From positions 124,001-188,000 of the forward strand of contig VNKQ01000015.1 of the NCBI GenBank assembly GCA_016508695.1: a stretch of 64,000 bases of DNA, in the 5' to 3' direction. Positions within the stretch are counted from its first letter, which is position 1, and every line of letters starts with the position of its first letter. Below are positions 1 to 11,397 of the stretch, piece after piece. The stretch comes from Hyphodiscus hymeniophilus. Lineage: Eukaryota > Ascomycota > Leotiomycetes > Helotiales > Hyphodiscaceae. Under the pieces are notes generated by a model. It searched no databases and had not been told where the DNA came from. It saw nothing but the letters and a program-made list of their open reading frames with translations. A program made the position numbers and the translations under genes.

Positions 1-1035
1 TGCTCTGGGCCATTATGATACCAGTCTCTCCGGCTGGGGTGGCTTCACGTTCTTCATTGGTCTCCTCCCCGCGGCCTACACCTTTTCTGCTATTGGCATG
101 AGTAAGTTTCTTACAAACTCTGGTTATCACAATGCCCAAATTGTTCAAGCAATTCTTCAGATTCACATCCATTGCGATCCCTCCTGCAATAAGAAATGCA
201 TGCTAACTTCACATTCAGTCTCCTCCATGGCGGAAGAAGTCGCTGATCCAGCTATGAAAGTCCCCAAAGCCATGGCTCTCTGCGTTCCAGTTGGCGGCAT
301 CGCAGGACTGTTCTTCATTATCCCAATCTGTGTCACGATGCCACCGCTAGCAGACGTTGCTGCTGCCCCCGTCTTCCAAGCCATACCATACATCTTCCAG
401 ACCGTCATGGGGTCTCCAGGCGGAGGACTCGGTTTAACCTTCCTCGTTCTCGGTGTGACAATGTTTTGCTCAATATCGATCACTGTGGCAGCTTCCCGCT
501 GCACATGGGCTTTCGCACGCGATGATGCTATCCCCGGTTCAAAGCTTTTCTCCATTGTGAACACCAAGCTTAGTGTTCCCGTTTGGGCCCTAGCGCTTGT
601 CACCATTGTTCAAATGCTACTCGGTCTTATCAACCTGGGCTCGACTTCGGCATTCAACGCCTTCGTCGCAGTCGGCGTCCAAGCTCTAGCCGTCTCCTAC
701 GCAATCCCAATCACCATATCTCTCGTCTGGAACAGACGTGTTGAGGTCAATCAAGCACGCTGGAACGCCGGACCGCTTATTGGCACGATTGTCAATGTTG
801 TTGCGATTGTCTGGATCACCTTCGAGGTCATTCTGTTTAGCATGCCCACTACTCTGCCCACTACTGCTGTTGGAATGAATTATTCCTCCGTAATTCTAGT
901 TGGCTTCATGGCTATTTCAGCTGCGTGGTATTTCGTCCATGCTCGCAAAGGTATCTATCCTCTCAGTCGCCAAGATAATATTTTGCTAACGACAGCGCAG
1001 TTTACAAAGGACCTCCTGCTTCGGATGGATTGTAA
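1..1035 (+). CDS. choline/GABA-type amino acid permease (APC superfamily), 3' part
   Basis: The gene enters from the left edge, so its N-terminus is missing. Exons are about 1-101, 219-950 and 1001-1035. The introns have GTAAGT/CAG and GTATCT/CAG borders and TGCTAAC branch points. The product is a chain of hydrophobic helices. Conserved stretches include a loop reading SSMAEEVADPAMKVPKAM, typical of the Hnm1/Uga4 group of fungal amine and amino-acid permeases, and the helix-loop SRCTWAFARDDAIPGS. It should be a plasma-membrane proton-coupled importer of choline, GABA or a related amine; the sequence does not tell which. The last exon adds only 11 residues after the final helix. The family is clear; the substrate is inference. 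Confidence 0.88.
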
Positions 1036-1550
1036 TTGCTTGGTTTCTTACTAGTGCTTCCGTCTGTATTGCAGTATCAAAAATATGCGTTGATTGGCAA
1101 GAAATAGAGCAGGGCTTGGCTTTTCTCAAAGTAAACAGGACTTCAAGGTAGTCTTTGCTACTCAAACAAAGTCTCTGATACTTTAAGCATACGATACGCA
1201 TCTCCATTTATTCATCTTGAACCCTCCATCGACCACTACCACTTCCCCTCTGCCTGCAGTGCAACCAAAATTGCCCAAGTACTGTGCAGTGATCGTTATT
1301 CCTTCGTCTTGTTACCCCATATGTCCTTCTTCTTCCGCCGAGTGGCAATCATATATACGATCAAGGGACCCCCCATGCTTTTCCGATGAGAGCGATGGTC
1401 ATCCGACGTGATGGTTCAGTCACAGCAGAAGATTCGCTGATTCTGATTCGATCATCTCACGACAAAAGCTTTTGATACCCTGGGAGTTTTGTTATCGCAT
1501 CTCCTTTGTGCTCGGCACCGTGCCACTTCTCCTTTTTTCTGTCACGGCCA

Positions 1551-1596
1551 TCATGATAGTTCTCTAAATTCTGTCATGATAGTTCTCTAAATTCTG
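1551..1596. repeat. perfect 23-bp tandem duplication
   Basis: A 23-bp unit beginning TCATGATAGTTCTCTAAATT occurs twice back to back with no mismatch (1551-1573 and 1574-1596). It lies in non-coding DNA. A recent replication-slippage duplication is the simplest explanation. Confidence 0.9.
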
Positions 1597-1873
1597 TCCT
1601 TGACAGTCAATCTTGAAGATCATACGTTGTTTCATTAAAGCTCTACGCTGTTGGGTTTTGATACCCGATGTCCTATCTACATTGAAGATGCCTATCCCTT
1701 TCTTCCAGTTCGTTCACCCAGAAGAACCCCATTCATCGATCGCCGCGTGGATGTCGGTCAGCTCCAAAGTCCAGGACGCAGTGAACGTACTATTTAGCTG
1801 CCGCAGCATGTTATTTGCTTGGATTCGAGGCTCATGTAATCCCAACACGGCTCTTGCAGGGTAGAGGGGAAGT

Positions 1874-2131
1874 TCACCGTCTGCGCAGTCCCCACCCGCT
1901 ATATGTGGGCCATGGATTTCCCCAAGCCGATTGGTAAGTACCGGGATTGAGGGGGTTCCGGCGCTGATATCGACTTATGTTGTTCATGTGCCCGAAATAA
2001 ACGTCGCCCCGCGTCTGCCCGGTGACAGGATTGTTTGCCCGATAACTGTTCTGGAAATCTCTGCCAAAGTCGAGTTGCCCCCGACCTGGAGAGAAGAAGC
2101 CCTTAAAATTCTCTGTGTACCGGCCCGCCAT
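1874..2131 (-). CDS. possible small Gly/Asn/Tyr/Arg-rich protein, 85 aa
   Basis: This single-exon frame starts at ATGGCGGGC and is not recognised as any family. Its composition is unusual for a chance ORF: it is rich in G, N, R, Y, F, W and P and poor in Leu and Ser, with stretches such as NPVTGQTRGDVYFGHMNN and NPGTYQSAWGNPWPTY. It has no signal peptide and no membrane segment. Neighbouring DNA shows no other exon that would extend it. It could be a small genuine gene, an exon of a longer unrecognised gene, or chance. Confidence 0.25.
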   Translation of the reverse strand: MAGRYTENFKGFFSPGRGQLDFGRDFQNSYRANNPVTGQTRGDVYFGHMNNISRYQRRNPLNPGTYQSAWGNPWPTYSGWGLRRR

Positions 2132-4451
2132 TCAAATGTCGCTGGTAGCTTTTAGTATGTGGTTTTTTGTATGTGCGTGCTGTTCGTCAGATGGGTCGCT
2201 GGTAAGTCTGCTGGTTATTGATGGCCAAGATGGTAGTAAAGAAAGAAACAGGAGAAGAGAGACTACGCATATAAATACCTCTGAGCTATGAAGCTTTGAT
2301 GGGAGTGTATATGAATAACAACACTTGAGCGCTTTTCGAAACGGTGAGTGATGATATGTGATTAGCAATTCCCCCTAATTCTCAACGGGCTTGTACAGTC
2401 AACTACTATGTTCTTGAATAACATACCAGGTATACAGGGTGCTCATATCTCGAGATCTCAAGTCATTCACCGGCTTCGGTCATGCTTTCCGCTGTGATGA
2501 CTGACTCTCAGAGAGAACGGTATATTTGTTGGACTCCGAGGTTGCGAGAGCTCTCTCGTAAATCTACAGACTAACGATTGACAGATACTGGGAGCCACTG
2601 TTACCAGTTGGGAAGTCTCGAACAAAACAAGATAGGAATGGGCAAACTCAAGTTCCGAACCTACAAAGTGCAAAAGAGGGTCATCGAAAGATCCTTCTGC
2701 AGGCGGATCGAACATCGACTATGCCAAGGGAAGTCATAAGATCTGCTAAGTGAAAATATAGATAGCTCGCAAAAGTGAAAATCCTGTATGATACAATCTG
2801 GTGAGCTAGCTGCACATCAGGTAGAAATTTGGTAAGACCAGAATCCTTCCATGGACCATGCCCCATACCATGTATCGTCATGAATATCGCTTCCAACATT
2901 GCCTCGTCTATTTCCATCAGCCCCTTGACATCAATTGCTACTGTCTCCGCCACTCAACTCAACGCAGAACGCTTTCCTCTCCTTCCTGTTCTCTCTTTTG
3001 TTACTCTATCTCTTTTTGGTGTCTCGCAATCGCTTTGATCTCTGTTGTCTTTGGTCGATGCATCTATAACTGGCACACCCGTGACAATAGTCTTGTTGCG
3101 AAGCTCCCAGCCCTAAGGCAGCATTGCGCATCGGAGTGGCACTAGGCGTGGTTAAGGAACAGTGGACATTCCGACCTCATAACCTGCCGAATCCCGGACA
3201 ACGATACGTTAGAGAATAATAATATATAAACGAAATTAAAAAGAATAATTTTCAAGAGATTAGATACAATTTTGGTTTCCGTAACCGTGGTGTGTGCCTC
3301 ACTGCCTCATAAGCATGACCTTTGCCGATATCCCTTCGAGAGATATCATCTTCAACACTGCTGCCGTAAAAAAGTTAGAGGGCAGTTACTAGGGAGTTTT
3401 CACAGTAAATGAAAGTATCTCAGAGTTTCAGTATGTGAGAATAAAGTGGATGGTCAACGGAATCGTGTTCTCGTCGTTTGCGCAAACGAACAAATCAAGC
3501 TCAGAATGCTATTTCCAGACCTAACTTAGAGTTTAGATGGAATCAAATATATTGAGCGATAATTTTGAGTTAGGCGTGAAGACTATTGGAAACTGACAAT
3601 TCGATAATCGCGTAGTTTATGTCATGAAAATCAGCCGAAGTATGGAGTCGCAATTGAGGACACATCGGCTCAAACTCATCCCTCTCCGGAACTAGCTTTA
3701 CTCAAAAGAAGTCCGAATGAAAGGATTGATAAGAATAGAGCAAAAAATGGCATAAAATGCGAAAATTATCCATCTGTGTTGATTTCTTCATGACAGAGCT
3801 TCAAACCAATACTGGCCCGAAGGACGCAAAACGGCCGTATGCCTCATATGATCGAATCTTAACACTAGAACATCGCCTGGAGAGGCTTGAAACCCATTCC
3901 ACAACGCCTTTATTGCAGGAAGATTACCTGGGAAGCGCATGGGATAACAACCCCTTGACTAACAAGCCCCGCCTTTTGCTCTGCAGCCCATACCACAAAC
4001 CTTCCCTTGCATTTGCAAGCACGTCACCCCGGTCGCGTTCGCGATCGTGACTTTCATTTCTCGCGGTGAATAGTCGAATCAATTGATAAGATATCAATGA
4101 TCTGTTCCCGACCTCTTTCTTTTCACTTGAGGAATGGTTGAAGTGTGCATTCAATTCCCAGCCCTTGTTTATTGTTAAGGGAGATATTTAGTAGATCTTT
4201 GCACCGATTCCAACGAAGATTGGAAGTGACTCTTCGTAGGTGATTTTTGACCGTGTATTACTCGTTTGCGGTTTTTGGCATAAGGGTGAAAGGCCGTACC
4301 AAAGAGGAAAGCCCGAATAGTGCTGCTACAGACCCCGCGTTGGCCAGCAATAATTCGAGCCGTGCGACCTTGCGATCTGGAGGGCAAAAATCGTCGAAAC
4401 ACTGAGGGATTACCTTCAAATCTGGGAGACAGTCATTCCACAATCGTAACA

Positions 4452-6501
4452 ATGGCGAAGACAGATCGGTACCCAGAGCCACGGCGGGCAGTGCCCATAA
4501 AATCTTCTCTATCCCGCTCAAGGACATTCAAGATCTTGACACCGAACATCGTCGTCGTGGCTTTGATGATCTTGGCTGTTACTTCGATAATAGGAATCGT
4601 CATCGCTATCTCGATCTTCAGTTCTGCGAGTTCGCATAGAACGGAAGAAAGTACCGCACAAGTATTCGTGTTGTTAGCGGTAAGCCTTCTGCCTGGCCTA
4701 GGACAAATGATTTGGTACAGAAGAGGAATACTGATCACTTTCTCTACCCAGTCATTGATATCGGTTGTGTATATTTCATTGCATTTGAAGGCAATGCTGA
4801 AAAATGAGCCGGTTGAGATGGAGAAGCCTTCGGCGATGAGGATGCATGTATTTTGCCTCGTCGCTGCGAGGCTTGCTTTGGTGGTGTGGGCAATCACGTT
4901 GATTGTCTCCTACGTCGTGGTATCGGAAACGACAGTGTGTTTGAAGGGAACTCGAGATTGCGATTTGCAGATTCTGGACCTGGTAGGTTCGAATCTGGCG
5001 TTGTAAGCTATCTCCGAAGCCCAAGGCGACTGAAACTGACATCGCAGCCTCTCAACCGGAGTCCTTCTTACAGCCCTCGAATTTTGCCACGACCCCTATC
5101 AAATCCCACGGTCCTTTCATACCTCTCAGAAAATCACATGTCGAGTCAGCTCATTCGGTAGCGACATATTTGATAGAAGCACAAGGACCTCAGTCGATGA
5201 GGATAAGAGTGTGATGGAACAATTGCAGCATTTGAGCGCCATGGAGCAACCTACAATCATTCGAAAGCCTCTGCCGTCAAAGCAGCGAAACAGCCGAAAG
5301 TCGACCATGCCAGGGACTTTTCCTATGTCTCACACGATGACTAGTCAGGTCAACTTGCCCCTTAGTGAAACGTGTGATAGATATACGATGCCTTCAGTGC
5401 ACGAGGATGAGAGCGTGATTGAAGAGATGCAGCATTTGAACGCTATGGAGCGACCCAAAATCATCCGGAAGCCTCTGCCTTCAAAGCAATCAAAGGCCCG
5501 GCAGTCGACTATGCCAAGGGAATACCCGATTTGTCCGCCAACGTCCCGGAAATTGACAGCGAAAGGGTGGGGCGATGAGTGGACGCGTTTTGTGAAGGAT
5601 ATAAGCAAGACTTCTCTGACTAGCACGGACTCCTCTGCTTCAGTCTCGCCATCCTCCAGCTGCTCAAGCATTTCAGATCATAGCTCCAGCACGTCAGTAA
5701 CAAAACGCTCGCGAACCGTAACCCCGAGCAGCAGCATTAGCAATCTGTCGAAAAGATCCCCATTATCGACTATGAGGTATGCTCCGACGGAAGCATAATC
5801 ATGGTAGCTGCTGACTTGTTCATAGATCTATCGAATTTCCAGATGTTCCCATTCCCACTGAGTTGCGGTACCTCCCACCAGTGATTGCCCCGCCGCACGA
5901 ATGGAACGTTTCCAAAACACCTTCTTTAGCTCAGTTGCTTCCAGTATCGGGTACAAATGACCCACCGCCACGACCATTCAGAAAGTACGCATCGATGAGG
6001 ACAATGAAGCCGGTCCCGATGCTTCCTCCCGAATTTGCTCCTAGATTTAGGCGGACTACGCTTGATGTCAGGATTCCGGGACCTTTTACCGATTACTACC
6101 ACCCTAGCCTCGAAGATCGGATGGTGCTCGAAGAACATGCGAGGATGATGGAGATGGAGTCAAACGTTAGGATCCAAGGAGCTCAGACGAACAACGGTCT
6201 AGTGAGATTACCAAGCGGAGAGTTCGAGAAGCACTATACACCCAATACTCTTGATTCAAGAACACGATACCGGCAACAACACAAAGCCCAGCCGTCTGAT
6301 CATACACCTCAGTCGATGGACAATGACTCGAACTCTGTTGTCTCTACGAAAGCTGTGAAAATTGAGCAAGTGAAGCATTCGACCTCTAGTAGTAGTGTGA
6401 GAGGAGATGGGAGGAACTTGGGACACTTGAGGCCCTTGACTATTAGTAATGTCTCGCCGGAATGGGGGATGATATGGGATGAAGAGATGGGAAGTGTATA
6501 G
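4452..6501 (+). CDS. hypothetical four-helix membrane protein with long cytosolic tail, 651 aa
   Basis: Three exons fit by phase: 4452-5002, 5048-5776 and 5826-6501, with GTAAGC/CAG and GTATGC/TAG borders. The start is the ATG in AACAATGGCG; an in-frame ATG at 4320 is possible but less likely. The N-terminal third has about four hydrophobic segments, two in the first 75 residues or so and the last created across the first splice junction. The remaining two thirds are hydrophilic, Ser/Pro-rich and probably disordered. The tail holds two copies of a roughly 40-residue block, 68 residues apart, each containing the core IIRKPLPSKQ followed by STMP. I do not recognise the family. A membrane-anchored scaffold or signalling tail is a reasonable inference, nothing more. 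Confidence 0.75.
5196..5520 (+). repeat. intragenic duplication encoding two IIRKPLPSKQ blocks
   Basis: Copy 1 is about 5196-5316 and copy 2 about 5400-5520, offset by 204 bp (68 codons). Both encode an acidic lead (DEDKSVMEQ / HEDESVIEE), then QHL-AME-P-IIRKPLPSKQ, then STMP. Many differences between the copies are synonymous, which suggests an old duplication kept at the protein level. Confidence 0.85.
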
Positions 6502-7397
6502 AAATATATGACGGTGTAATTCTAATATCTCGAGGACAGAAACACTGTCCTTGCAGCATAATCTAATCGGATCTACCATACGCCCCTCACGATATCCTGC
6601 CACTGGGCTCGGAGGGTAGCAGCGGTTCGGTACGAGCTACATTTTCACGTGTTTAAGCAGCGATCTCGATCGGGCAATATGAAGCTATTCACGGCCCTGA
6701 GCATCACCAATGAAATAACAAGGGGAATGAGAAATCTGCAAGGTGACGTGAACTTTGGTTCGGACGTTCTGTTGATGTCAAGATGCGGAGAATTTCCAAC
6801 CTGATGGCAGAAAACTGCATTCCGCCCGTGGGGGAGCGGGGTTGTACTGCAAGCGGTAAGTTTTGACAACTTGTATTGCATACCTGGGCAGTCAAGTGTA
6901 GTCGTGAGCAGCGACCGAGGAGATACAAGCGAAGAACAAACAAGTTGTCGGACAAAAGGAACTATTGTTGATCCACGAAAGGGTAACTATTCCAAGTTGT
7001 TGCTTTTGCGTTGTTGTTTCTGTCAAGAGCTGCTTACAAATACATATGACATCAGTTGCACGCGCATCTGATCACTGGCGCAAAACTCCAGTGCCTGACC
7101 TCGTACCACATTCACCCACAGTCACAGTTAGCCACAATTCAATAACAAGAGATACCAACACTACGACAAACGCATCTGCCACTTCAGTTCACATTCAATC
7201 ACCGAGTCGCACGTTGCGCATCAAGATACCGCAGCATCGAAAGTCAAACAGCGACAGCAGCTGACCAGCGCATCACCAAGCCAACCAGCACACGAGACAA
7301 GTCAAATATCAAGTACAAAAGATAACAAACCGACCAACAACTCTACATCTCAGTAACATCGAGAATTTCAACGCGATCGCAGACTTCGACAACCGTC
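6502..7397. other. intergenic and 5' leader region
   Basis: No conserved gene is visible. The stretch from about 7090 to 7397 is C/A-rich with little secondary structure. It runs straight into the start codon of the phosphatase inhibitor gene, so it is probably its promoter and 5' UTR. Confidence 0.55.
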
Positions 7398-8308
7398 ATG
7401 GCTTCAGAGGCCCCTCCTCAGATTCATTCCCCTCCCAGTCCCTCTTCAAGGCGACCCAAAGGTAAATGAATACCCCGCATGAGCCCTTTAACTCCTCCTA
7501 GCGACTCCAAGACCTCATCTACCGCTGTTTGAGCAAGTTTAGCTAATCTCATTTAGGTATTCTCAAGAACTCTTTCCACCGCTCCCCTCCTCAACAAGCT
7601 CCAATCACTACCTCCGACCCACCACCCATTTCCCCAATCCACCTCGCCCGATCACCAATGCAAGACCATGACTCCAGCGACAAAGATATAACCCTCCAAA
7701 ACACACTGCAAAACGCCGGTCATCGCCGTTCCTCATCCGCCGCTCGACCCCAAGGTTCCCGTCGCCAATCCTCACACTCCTCCCTCCATGCCGCATCCGA
7801 AGAGGAGCAGAAGCAGCGTCTGCAATGGGACGAAGCGAATCTTTACCTGACTGAGCAGGAGAAGAGCTCAACCATGAAGATCGATGAGCCGAAGACGCCC
7901 TATGTCAAGCATTATGATTCCACTGAAGACGATGACGAGATGCGTATGCTGGACGCTGGCGATATCAAGGTCGATGAGTTGGAGATGGATGGTAAAATTG
8001 GAAGTGGTAGACTCGGGAGAAGTCCGGGTCGGGAGAAGAGCACTAGAGAAGAGGAGATTCCCGGACTGAGCCTTGGAGAGCCTGAGGAAGCTATCCCTGA
8101 GGGCGGCGAAAAAAGGGAGAAGGCTGTTCATGTAAAGGGTGAAGAACATGTCGGGTTGAGTCAAGAGGAGTTGGAAAAGCATAGAAAGTTTGAGGAGCTA
8201 CGCAAGAAGCATTACGAGATGAAGAATGTTGCGAATCTTCTCGGCCATCCGGAGGACTTGGATGATGTTGATGATGGAGACGATGATATGAACGGTACTG
8301 CGCAGTAG
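7398..8308 (+). CDS. GLC8: protein phosphatase inhibitor 2 (Glc8/IPP-2 family), 271 aa
   Basis: Two exons, 7398-7461 and 7557-8308, are joined in phase 1 (GGTAAAT ... TTTAG). The product regulates type 1 protein phosphatase (PP1) in cytosol and nucleus. All three PP1-docking elements of inhibitor 2 are visible in order: a SILK-type motif KGILKNS at residues 21-27, the central block QWDEANLYLTEQEKSSTMKI with the GSK3-type site EPKTPY at about 111-137, and the C-terminal HYEMKNVANLL helix at about 240. The C-terminus is acidic (DDVDDGDDD). The length is somewhat longer than metazoan IPP-2, as usual in filamentous fungi. The rest is low-complexity and probably disordered. The assignment is strong. 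Confidence 0.93.
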
Positions 8309-9112
8309 TCATAAATTCTTATGCGCATGTGTATTATGGGATAGGCATTGCGATGATGGGACGATGGGAAGGTTTGGCGTCGGCTGTTCTGTAGCACTTG
8401 ATGCATCGATTTTACTTATTGTATTTCACATACACTTCTACATTTCTGCTCCGCGTCGCAAAACTTTTAGCCTTTACGAACTCGTCTTCACTCTCAATCC
8501 TGTTATTAGGAACTGGCTGCGGAGTCCTCGAAAGCTCGCAGTGGAGGATTAGTCTCGATCATAGCTAGATCCAATCCAATACCTATCATTGAAACTGCGA
8601 GGAAGTGCTGCAGTGTAGTTCAATATGTAGTCATCTTGCTACTAGTAACTGCTCAGACCCTGGTGCCTATCTAAATACCTTGATAAATCGTTTGCAGAAT
8701 CCTGAACCCCTGAAATTTGGAACGAATGTCTAGCATGACCTTGTGATGCAAAGGGACATTCCATGATCTGCCAATTTCCTGCATAGTATGGTGTTTGAAA
8801 TTTTACGGTGTCTCTTCTGTAAGCATTCAAGTAATTCACTTCGTCGAAAATTTTGAGCTCATTGAATCGATAGGAAGACTAGATTTCTGCATGTCCCTCG
8901 TCACGCGTCGCTCTTGCACGACCTCACCCTAAGTCAACAAATCCCGCCAAAATTCACGAACAAAAGTCGACGAATCTTCACTTTCCTTCCACTTCTTACC
9001 ACTGTCACCACCTCAGCGTGTATTTCAATTTCTTTGGACGAAAGCTCTTCGATCCTTCGTAAACTCAAGTCACTCTATTCAGCCACCCAATCTCAACTAT
9101 CGATGATTCAAG
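8309..9112. other. intergenic region
   Basis: It contains the 3' region of the inhibitor-2 gene and the upstream region of the following gene. Short open frames on both strands have no recognisable content. Confidence 0.5.
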
Positions 9113-11397
9113 ATGAAGACGAGCACTTCCCCCATCCCTCCACCGCCACGAGTCAAATCACTTCTGGAGAGATTTGAAGAAAACCTGGCGAGGCAAGAAC
9201 AGGGTTTGACGACAGTGAAAATGGAGAATGAGACTGATCAGCAGCCCTACAAGTACCAAAATAAGGATCAAAAGGCTGGCAAACTGAATTGGAAAGCTGA
9301 TGGTGATGACATCGCTGCGGGAAGTCGAGATCAGATGCAGATGCACTCTACGCGAAGCCATGGAGTTGGGGTTAGAGCAGATACCCCGCCTACAGCATTA
9401 ACGTCAAGAGAAAGCAGGACGCAAAAACGGAAATTCCCTGGAGAAAATAGCCACCTCGAAAACGATTATGGTGTGGAGGCAGCTCAGAGATCGGAAACTG
9501 GTCTTCTTGAAGGACAGTCTGTCCCGGAGTTCAAGAAGCGGAAGCAGGATCAAAGAGATGTCACGCCGTGTACGGAGGAGTGGGAGGACACGAGAATTGG
9601 GAATTCTGAAGTCAAGCAAGTCGTCACTGATGGACAGGATTGGCTGGGCAGACAGAAGGACTTGCAAGCTACTCGTACCAGAGAAGCTCAGGCTTGGTTG
9701 GAAAGGCAGAAAGAGCTGCAAGGTGTTCATACGCCTCTGGAGAACGAGACCAGAGCTATGCCTCGTAGGAACAAGGTCCAAAATGCAAGCAGGCAAAACA
9801 AGTCTAAAGGTTTGGCAGCTGATCTAAACGCTGCAAAGCAGGCCTACATGAATGGCAAGCAACCTGCGAAGTTGTGGAGAGAAGGAAAGAAAGCCATTAA
9901 GAAATGCGCGAAAGACATGGCTGAGTGGGACGCCTTGATAGCCGAAAGGAATACTGCAAATACGACCAAGCATAAGAACAGAGCTTCGAAACAACGTCCT
10001 CCTAATCAGGATCTACCCCCACCCAGCCATCTCGATATCGGACCTATCGCAGCAAGCACCGCCAAATCCGAAGTTTCTGTCCAAAATACTCCCGAATTGA
10101 AACAGATTCCCGGTCGAAGCACAATGCCAGGTCACTCAGCTAAATCGGACCTTCTCATGCAAACGATCATGAAAGACTGCTCTCTTCGCAGAGTCAACTT
10201 CCCAAGCACTGAGACCGGCGACCATTCGGAAGTTCCATTAATTAATAAGTCGAGAAGCACTCCGGGAGTCGAAGCTCCACGAAGAAAGCCCGCGGACCAG
10301 CCTGCAGCAAAAGAGTCCGAGAAGATTGACTTGCAAAGTGATGGCGCTCGTGTGTACCTTCTCGACTCGACATCTCTCAGCAGTGTTGAAGCTATCTCTA
10401 CTGTACTAGCTAGGGACTTTCCAAGAGATCCTTTCTTCCTATATCAGCGCTTACCAGGATCCCAGCATCCGGGCGGAAAATACCAGTGGTGTGTGGAATT
10501 TACATCATCTCCTCATCTTACTTTCGAGACTTCAAGGATCCTAGAAGGATGGCAGGAGGGAAAACCATGGTACTCGACTCTCGTTTCACAAAATGAACCA
10601 TTATGTTGCTTCTGCGAAAGTCAAAAAACACACGAGCCCAAGGATTGTAGGAACCTACAGCTTGTAAAGGTTGCCGACCCGACACCTGAGTCCCACGAGT
10701 CGTTGCTGCAGACCATTGAATCCATCAAACAGTCGTCCACTTCAAAGCTCCAGAACCTGTTCTCAGGTAATCCCTTTGCGCTACCTAGGAAGCCCGACTT
10801 CTTGAACTTCTCGGATGAAGAACAAATGAAGCAAAAGAATGATGCAGCGAGTGCAAATGTAGCCGGGTCTTTTGAGAAGCCATTTGGCCTAGAGCGACAC
10901 TTCCTCCCTTATTCCAGCACCGATCCTTCACAAGATCTCACGGTCAGCAACAACAAAGAGAACCTCCCTGCAACTCCTTGGACGGCGGGGAAGGTACGGG
11001 GCATCGTCAGCTCACATACCGACGAGGATCCCGAAGAAAGTAAGTTTGACCAGCTCGGAAAATACCCTCGGCCGCTTGCATTCTAACATTTGCCTTCTCC
11101 CTAGACATTGCCTTCTCTTCAACCTACATCTCCGACCGACCTCAAGGTGTGCAGATCAATGGGGCGAACTTTACAAGGCTGTCCATCCCACCAGGAAAGG
11201 AACACAAGTTTGGAGTCCATGACCGGTATGGACTGAGAATGTGTTCTGTGGCGAGCGGAAGCATTCATGTCGCGTTGGGAAAGTTACGTTTCGACATTGT
11301 GGAAGGTGGAATGTTCAGAATCAAAACAAAGGAATACTGTGTGATCGAGAATGAGGGAAAGCAGATGGCTATCTTGCATGTTTTCTCCATTACTTAG
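9113..11397 (+). CDS. hypothetical protein with C-terminal CENP-C/Mif2-like cupin, 739 aa
   Basis: Exons 9113-11039 and 11105-11397 join in phase 1 (GTAAGT ... CCTAG). The last 100 residues or so form a small beta-barrel domain (...RLSIPPGKEH, ...SGSIHVALGK, ...IVEGGMFRIK, ...CVIENEGKQMAILH) resembling the cupin of the centromere protein CENP-C/Mif2. The long N-terminal part is charged and probably disordered. It carries a near repeat WLGRQKDLQ / WLERQKELQ around residues 180-210. A more ordered segment precedes the cupin, with a short cysteine cluster CCFCESQKTHEPKDC that could bind zinc. I do not see the canonical CENP-C signature motif, so this is either a divergent Mif2 or a separate fungal family that borrowed the cupin. 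A chromatin role is inference. Confidence 0.75.

Larger units (their letters stand above)
1036..4451. other. 3.4-kb gene-poor interval
   Basis: No conserved protein is recognisable on either strand. It contains one short tandem repeat and one possible small ORF on the minus strand, both listed separately. Other open frames are short and lack Kozak context, splice signals or family resemblance. The part at about 3.2-3.75 kb is AT-rich. Confidence 0.6.

Noticed and set aside
163..606. 147-codon minus-strand ORF opposite the permease
   Set aside because: It is the shadow of the membrane-transporter frame on the other strand; its sequence has no family features.
9404..9827. Long ORFs on both strands inside the cupin gene (minus 9404-9796, plus 9468-9827)
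   Set aside because: They overlap the well-supported 657-codon first exon and are explained by its codon bias.
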